Assembly: GCF_008831305.1 (NCBI RefSeq)
Contig: NZ_ML708610.1
Span: forward strand, 186,001-250,000
Origin: Kocuria coralli
GTDB lineage: Bacteria > Actinomycetota > Actinomycetes > Actinomycetales > Micrococcaceae
Reading direction: 5' to 3'
Length of the DNA: 64,000 nucleotides
Of this stretch, positions 61,770 to 64,000 are shown piece by piece; within the stretch, counting starts at the first letter, position 1; every line of letters starts with the position of its first letter. The notes under the pieces were generated by a model that saw only the letters and a list, made by a program, of their open reading frames with translations, was not told where the DNA came from and ran no database searches. Both the position numbers and the translations under genes were made by a program.

Positions 61770-63992
61770 GTGACCGAAACCACCGACCTGACGACAGGTG
61801 CGGACCAGGCCACCTCCGACGCCAAGAGCACCGGGCTCTCCGGCCTGAAGCTCGCCCAGCTGCAGGCGCTGGCCGCGCAGCTCGGCATCACCGGAGCCCG
61901 CCGGATGCGCAAGTCCCTGCTCGTGGATGCCATCGAGGCCCATCAGCGCGGCGGCAGCGTCGCCGACCGTGACCGCAAGGTCACCGACCAGATCGAACAG
62001 ACCGCGCAGCGCGCATCCGCCAAGGCCGGCGCCACGCCGAACGAGTCCTCCTCCGACTCCGCGGGATCCTCCAACGGAACCTCCCCGGCAGCGTCGGCGG
62101 AATCCGCCGGTGACGCGCCCGCCGTCTCCGCGCGCACCGGCCGTGGCCGGAGCCGTCGTGCCTCCTCCGCCCAGGGCGGGGAGCAGGCAGCGGACTCCAG
62201 CGCCGCGCAGCCCCAGGGATCCGGCAACGACAAGCCCGCCAAGGACTCCGAGGGCGGCCCGGCCGGCGAGTCGCGGACCGAGGACTCGACATCGGATGAC
62301 TCCCAGTCCGGCCAGGACTCCAACCGCGAACGCCCCTCGCGCTCCCAGCGGCGCAACCGCAACCGGGACGGCCAGGGCGGCGAGCAGGGCGGCCAGGACA
62401 ACGCCGACTCGAAGTCCCAGCAGGGACAGGGCGGCGGCGAGGACCGCAACGACGACGACTCCGCACGGGGCGGCAAGCGCAACCGCCAGGGTCGCAACCA
62501 GGACGGCCAGAAGCAGGACGGCCAGAAGAACGAGCGGAACAACCGCGGCAACAACGACCGCAATGACCGCGGCAACAACGACCGCAACGAGAAGAACGCC
62601 GACAAGAGCTCGGACCGCGGCGGGGACGACTCCGGCAAGGGCGATCAGGGCGGCAAGAACAAGCAGGGCAACAAGAACAAGCAGAGCAACCAGCAGGGCG
62701 GTCAGGACGACGACGGCAGCTCGCGCCGCAACCGCCGTAACCGCAACCGCAACGACCGCAACGACCGCCGCAACCGCCGCAACCGCAACTCCGGCCCGGA
62801 GGTGGACGACACCGAGCCCACGGAGGACGACGTCCTCCTGCCCGTCGCGGGCATCCTGGACGTGCTCGACAACTACGCGTTCGTGCGGACCTCCGGCTAC
62901 CTGCCCGGCTCCAACGACGTCTACGTCTCCCTGGCCCAGGTCAAGAAGAACAACCTGCGCAAGGGCGATGCCGTCGTCGGCGCCATCCGCGCCCCGCGTG
63001 ATGGCGAGGAGAACAACAACCGCAACCAGCGCCAGAAGTTCAACGCACTGGTGCAGCTGACCAGCGTCAACGGTAAGAAGCCCGAGGAACTGGCGGATCG
63101 CGTGGACTTCTCCAAGCTGGTCCCGCTCTACCCGCAGGAACGCCTGCGGCTGGAGAGCGAGGCCAAGAAGATCGGCCCGCGCGTGGTCGATCTGGTGGCC
63201 CCGATCGGCAAGGGCCAGCGCGGTCTGATCGTCTCCCCGCCCAAGGCCGGCAAGACGCTCATGCTGCAGTCGATCGCCAACGCCATCACCACGAACAACC
63301 CCGAAGTGCACCTGATGATGGTCCTGGTGGACGAGCGTCCCGAGGAAGTCACGGACATGCAGCGAACGGTCAAGGGTGAGGTCATCGCCTCGACCTTCGA
63401 CCGCCCCGCCGACGATCACACCACGGTGGCCGAGCTGGCCATCGAGCGCGCCAAGCGTCTGGTGGAACTCGGCATGGACGTCGTGGTGCTGCTGGACTCC
63501 ATGACCAGGCTGGGTCGTGCCTACAACCTGGCGGCTCCCGCCTCCGGCCGTATCCTGTCCGGCGGCGTGGACTCGGCGGCGCTCTACCCGCCCAAGCGGT
63601 TCTTCGGTGCTGCTCGCAACATCGAGGGCGGCGGCTCGCTGACCATCCTGGCCACGGCGCTCGTGGAGACCGGGTCCAAGATGGACGAGGTCATCTTCGA
63701 GGAGTTCAAGGGCACCGGCAACATGGAACTGCGCCTGTCCCGCCAGCTGGCCGACAAGCGCATCTTCCCGGCCGTGGACGTCAACTCCTCGGGCACCCGC
63801 CGCGAGGAGAACCTGATGGCCAACGACGAGCTGAAGATCATGTGGAAGCTGCGCCGGGTGCTCTCCAGCCTGGATCAGCAGCAGGCCCTGGAGCTGCTGA
63901 CCAACCGCCTGCGGGACACGCAGTCGAACGCGGAGTTCCTGATGAAGGTCCAGAAGACCACGCTCAACGTCAAGACCGACGACGACCGCTAG
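61770..63992 (+). CDS. rho: Transcription termination factor Rho, with long Arg/Asn/Gln/Gly-rich insert
   Basis: The 740-residue hexameric RNA helicase terminates transcription. It has an N-terminal RHO_N helical domain (about 23-58; [20 protein letters not shown]), then a very long low-complexity insert (about 60-345) rich in Arg, Asn, Asp, Gln and Gly. A cold-shock-type RNA-binding domain ([20 protein letters not shown]) and the ATPase with P-loop SPPKAGKT (Lys495) follow. The insert is typical of high-GC Gram-positive Rho. The GTG at 61770 has AAAAGGA. The gene ends 8 bases before the window edge. Confidence 0.96.
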   Translation: MTETTDLTTGADQATSDAKSTGLSGLKLAQLQALAAQLGITGARRMRKSLLVDAIEAHQRGGSVADRDRKVTDQIEQTAQRASAKAGATPNESSSDSAGSSNGTSPAASAESAGDAPAVSARTGRGRSRRASSAQGGEQAADSSAAQPQGSGNDKPAKDSEGGPAGESRTEDSTSDDSQSGQDSNRERPSRSQRRNRNRDGQGGEQGGQDNADSKSQQGQGGGEDRNDDDSARGGKRNRQGRNQDGQKQDGQKNERNNRGNNDRNDRGNNDRNEKNADKSSDRGGDDSGKGDQGGKNKQGNKNKQSNQQGGQDDDGSSRRNRRNRNRNDRNDRRNRRNRNSGPEVDDTEPTEDDVLLPVAGILDVLDNYAFVRTSGYLPGSNDVYVSLAQVKKNNLRKGDAVVGAIRAPRDGEENNNRNQRQKFNALVQLTSVNGKKPEELADRVDFSKLVPLYPQERLRLESEAKKIGPRVVDLVAPIGKGQRGLIVSPPKAGKTLMLQSIANAITTNNPEVHLMMVLVDERPEEVTDMQRTVKGEVIASTFDRPADDHTTVAELAIERAKRLVELGMDVVVLLDSMTRLGRAYNLAAPASGRILSGGVDSAALYPPKRFFGAARNIEGGGSLTILATALVETGSKMDEVIFEEFKGTGNMELRLSRQLADKRIFPAVDVNSSGTRREENLMANDELKIMWKLRRVLSSLDQQQALELLTNRLRDTQSNAEFLMKVQKTTLNVKTDDDR
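62543..62587 (+). repeat. Direct repeat in the Rho insert
   Basis: CCGCGGCAACAACGACCGCA occurs at 62543 and again at 62567 (period 24 bases), encoding tandem RGNNDRN units. It is part of the low-complexity insert and a likely site of length variation between strains. Confidence 0.6.
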
Positions 63993-64000
63993 CCCACCCG

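Noticed and set aside
62340-62800. Repetitive DNA in rho as a CRISPR-like or VNTR array
   Set aside because: The repeats are short, in frame and encode the low-complexity Rho insert. There are no regular repeats with unique spacers.

Overview
The window is GC-rich DNA (about 70% by eye) from an actinobacterium, most likely order Micrococcales and probably family Micrococcaceae. Supporting signs are the tail-to-head stop/start overlaps, the SigH/RsrA pair with the 24-residue ribosomal protein bL37 next to it, the Kgd-type 2-oxoglutarate dehydrogenase, the tmRNA tag ending in DFALAA, and the argS-lysA-hom-thrC-thrB-rho order. The genus cannot be fixed from the sequence alone. No insertion sequence, prophage, CRISPR array or rRNA operon was seen. 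The content is chromosomal core genes with several accessory loci between them.

Layout. 1-5.3 kb: the 5' end of a divergent gene, then a Tad/Flp pilus operon (tadA, tadB, tadC, a pilin-like peptide, two TadE-like proteins and a TadG-like protein). 5.3-12.5 kb: an eight-gene Mrp cation/proton antiporter operon on the minus strand, unusual in having three separate antiporter-type subunits and no full-length MrpA. 12.8-20.1 kb: mgtE; a TetR regulator with an alpha/beta hydrolase; an AraC regulator convergent with an APC permease; and an acyltransferase. 20.4-24.7 kb: a four-gene minus-strand operon (small membrane protein, processive-type GT2 glycosyltransferase, LamG/DUF1080-like anchored protein, DUF2334 deacetylase-like protein) that looks like an uncharacterised exopolysaccharide synthesis and modification system. 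25.1-27.4 kb: the translation and ribosome-rescue genes prfB, smpB and ssrA. 27.5-34.3 kb: a DUF4190 protein, hisN, rsgA, aroA, a DoxX protein, sigH-rsrA and bL37. 34.4-40.7 kb: an SGNH-like protein, kgd (sucA) and guaB1. 40.8-45.2 kb: a zinc ABC importer behind a Zur box, with zur-dgkB convergent to it. 45.4-54.4 kb: an MBL-fold hydrolase, a HIT protein, hrpA, a fructosamine kinase, a small membrane protein, a PTS EIIC-like permease and tRNA-Arg(CCG). 54.5-64 kb: argS, lysA, hom, thrC, thrB and rho.

Genes that work together include the zinc importer and its repressor Zur; SigH and its redox anti-sigma factor RsrA, with a SigR-type promoter upstream of sigH; SmpB and tmRNA with release factor 2; and the aspartate-family enzymes LysA, Hom, ThrC and ThrB. 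Several genes (tetR, prfB, sigH, hrpA, the fructosamine kinase and argS) have a TANNNT hexamer 6-9 nt before the start codon and no clear Shine-Dalgarno sequence, which suggests leaderless mRNAs. Oddities worth following are an alpha/beta hydrolase and an SGNH protein without their catalytic nucleophiles, an Mrp antiporter paralogue with Ser in place of the conserved TM5 Glu, and the exopolysaccharide-like operon.
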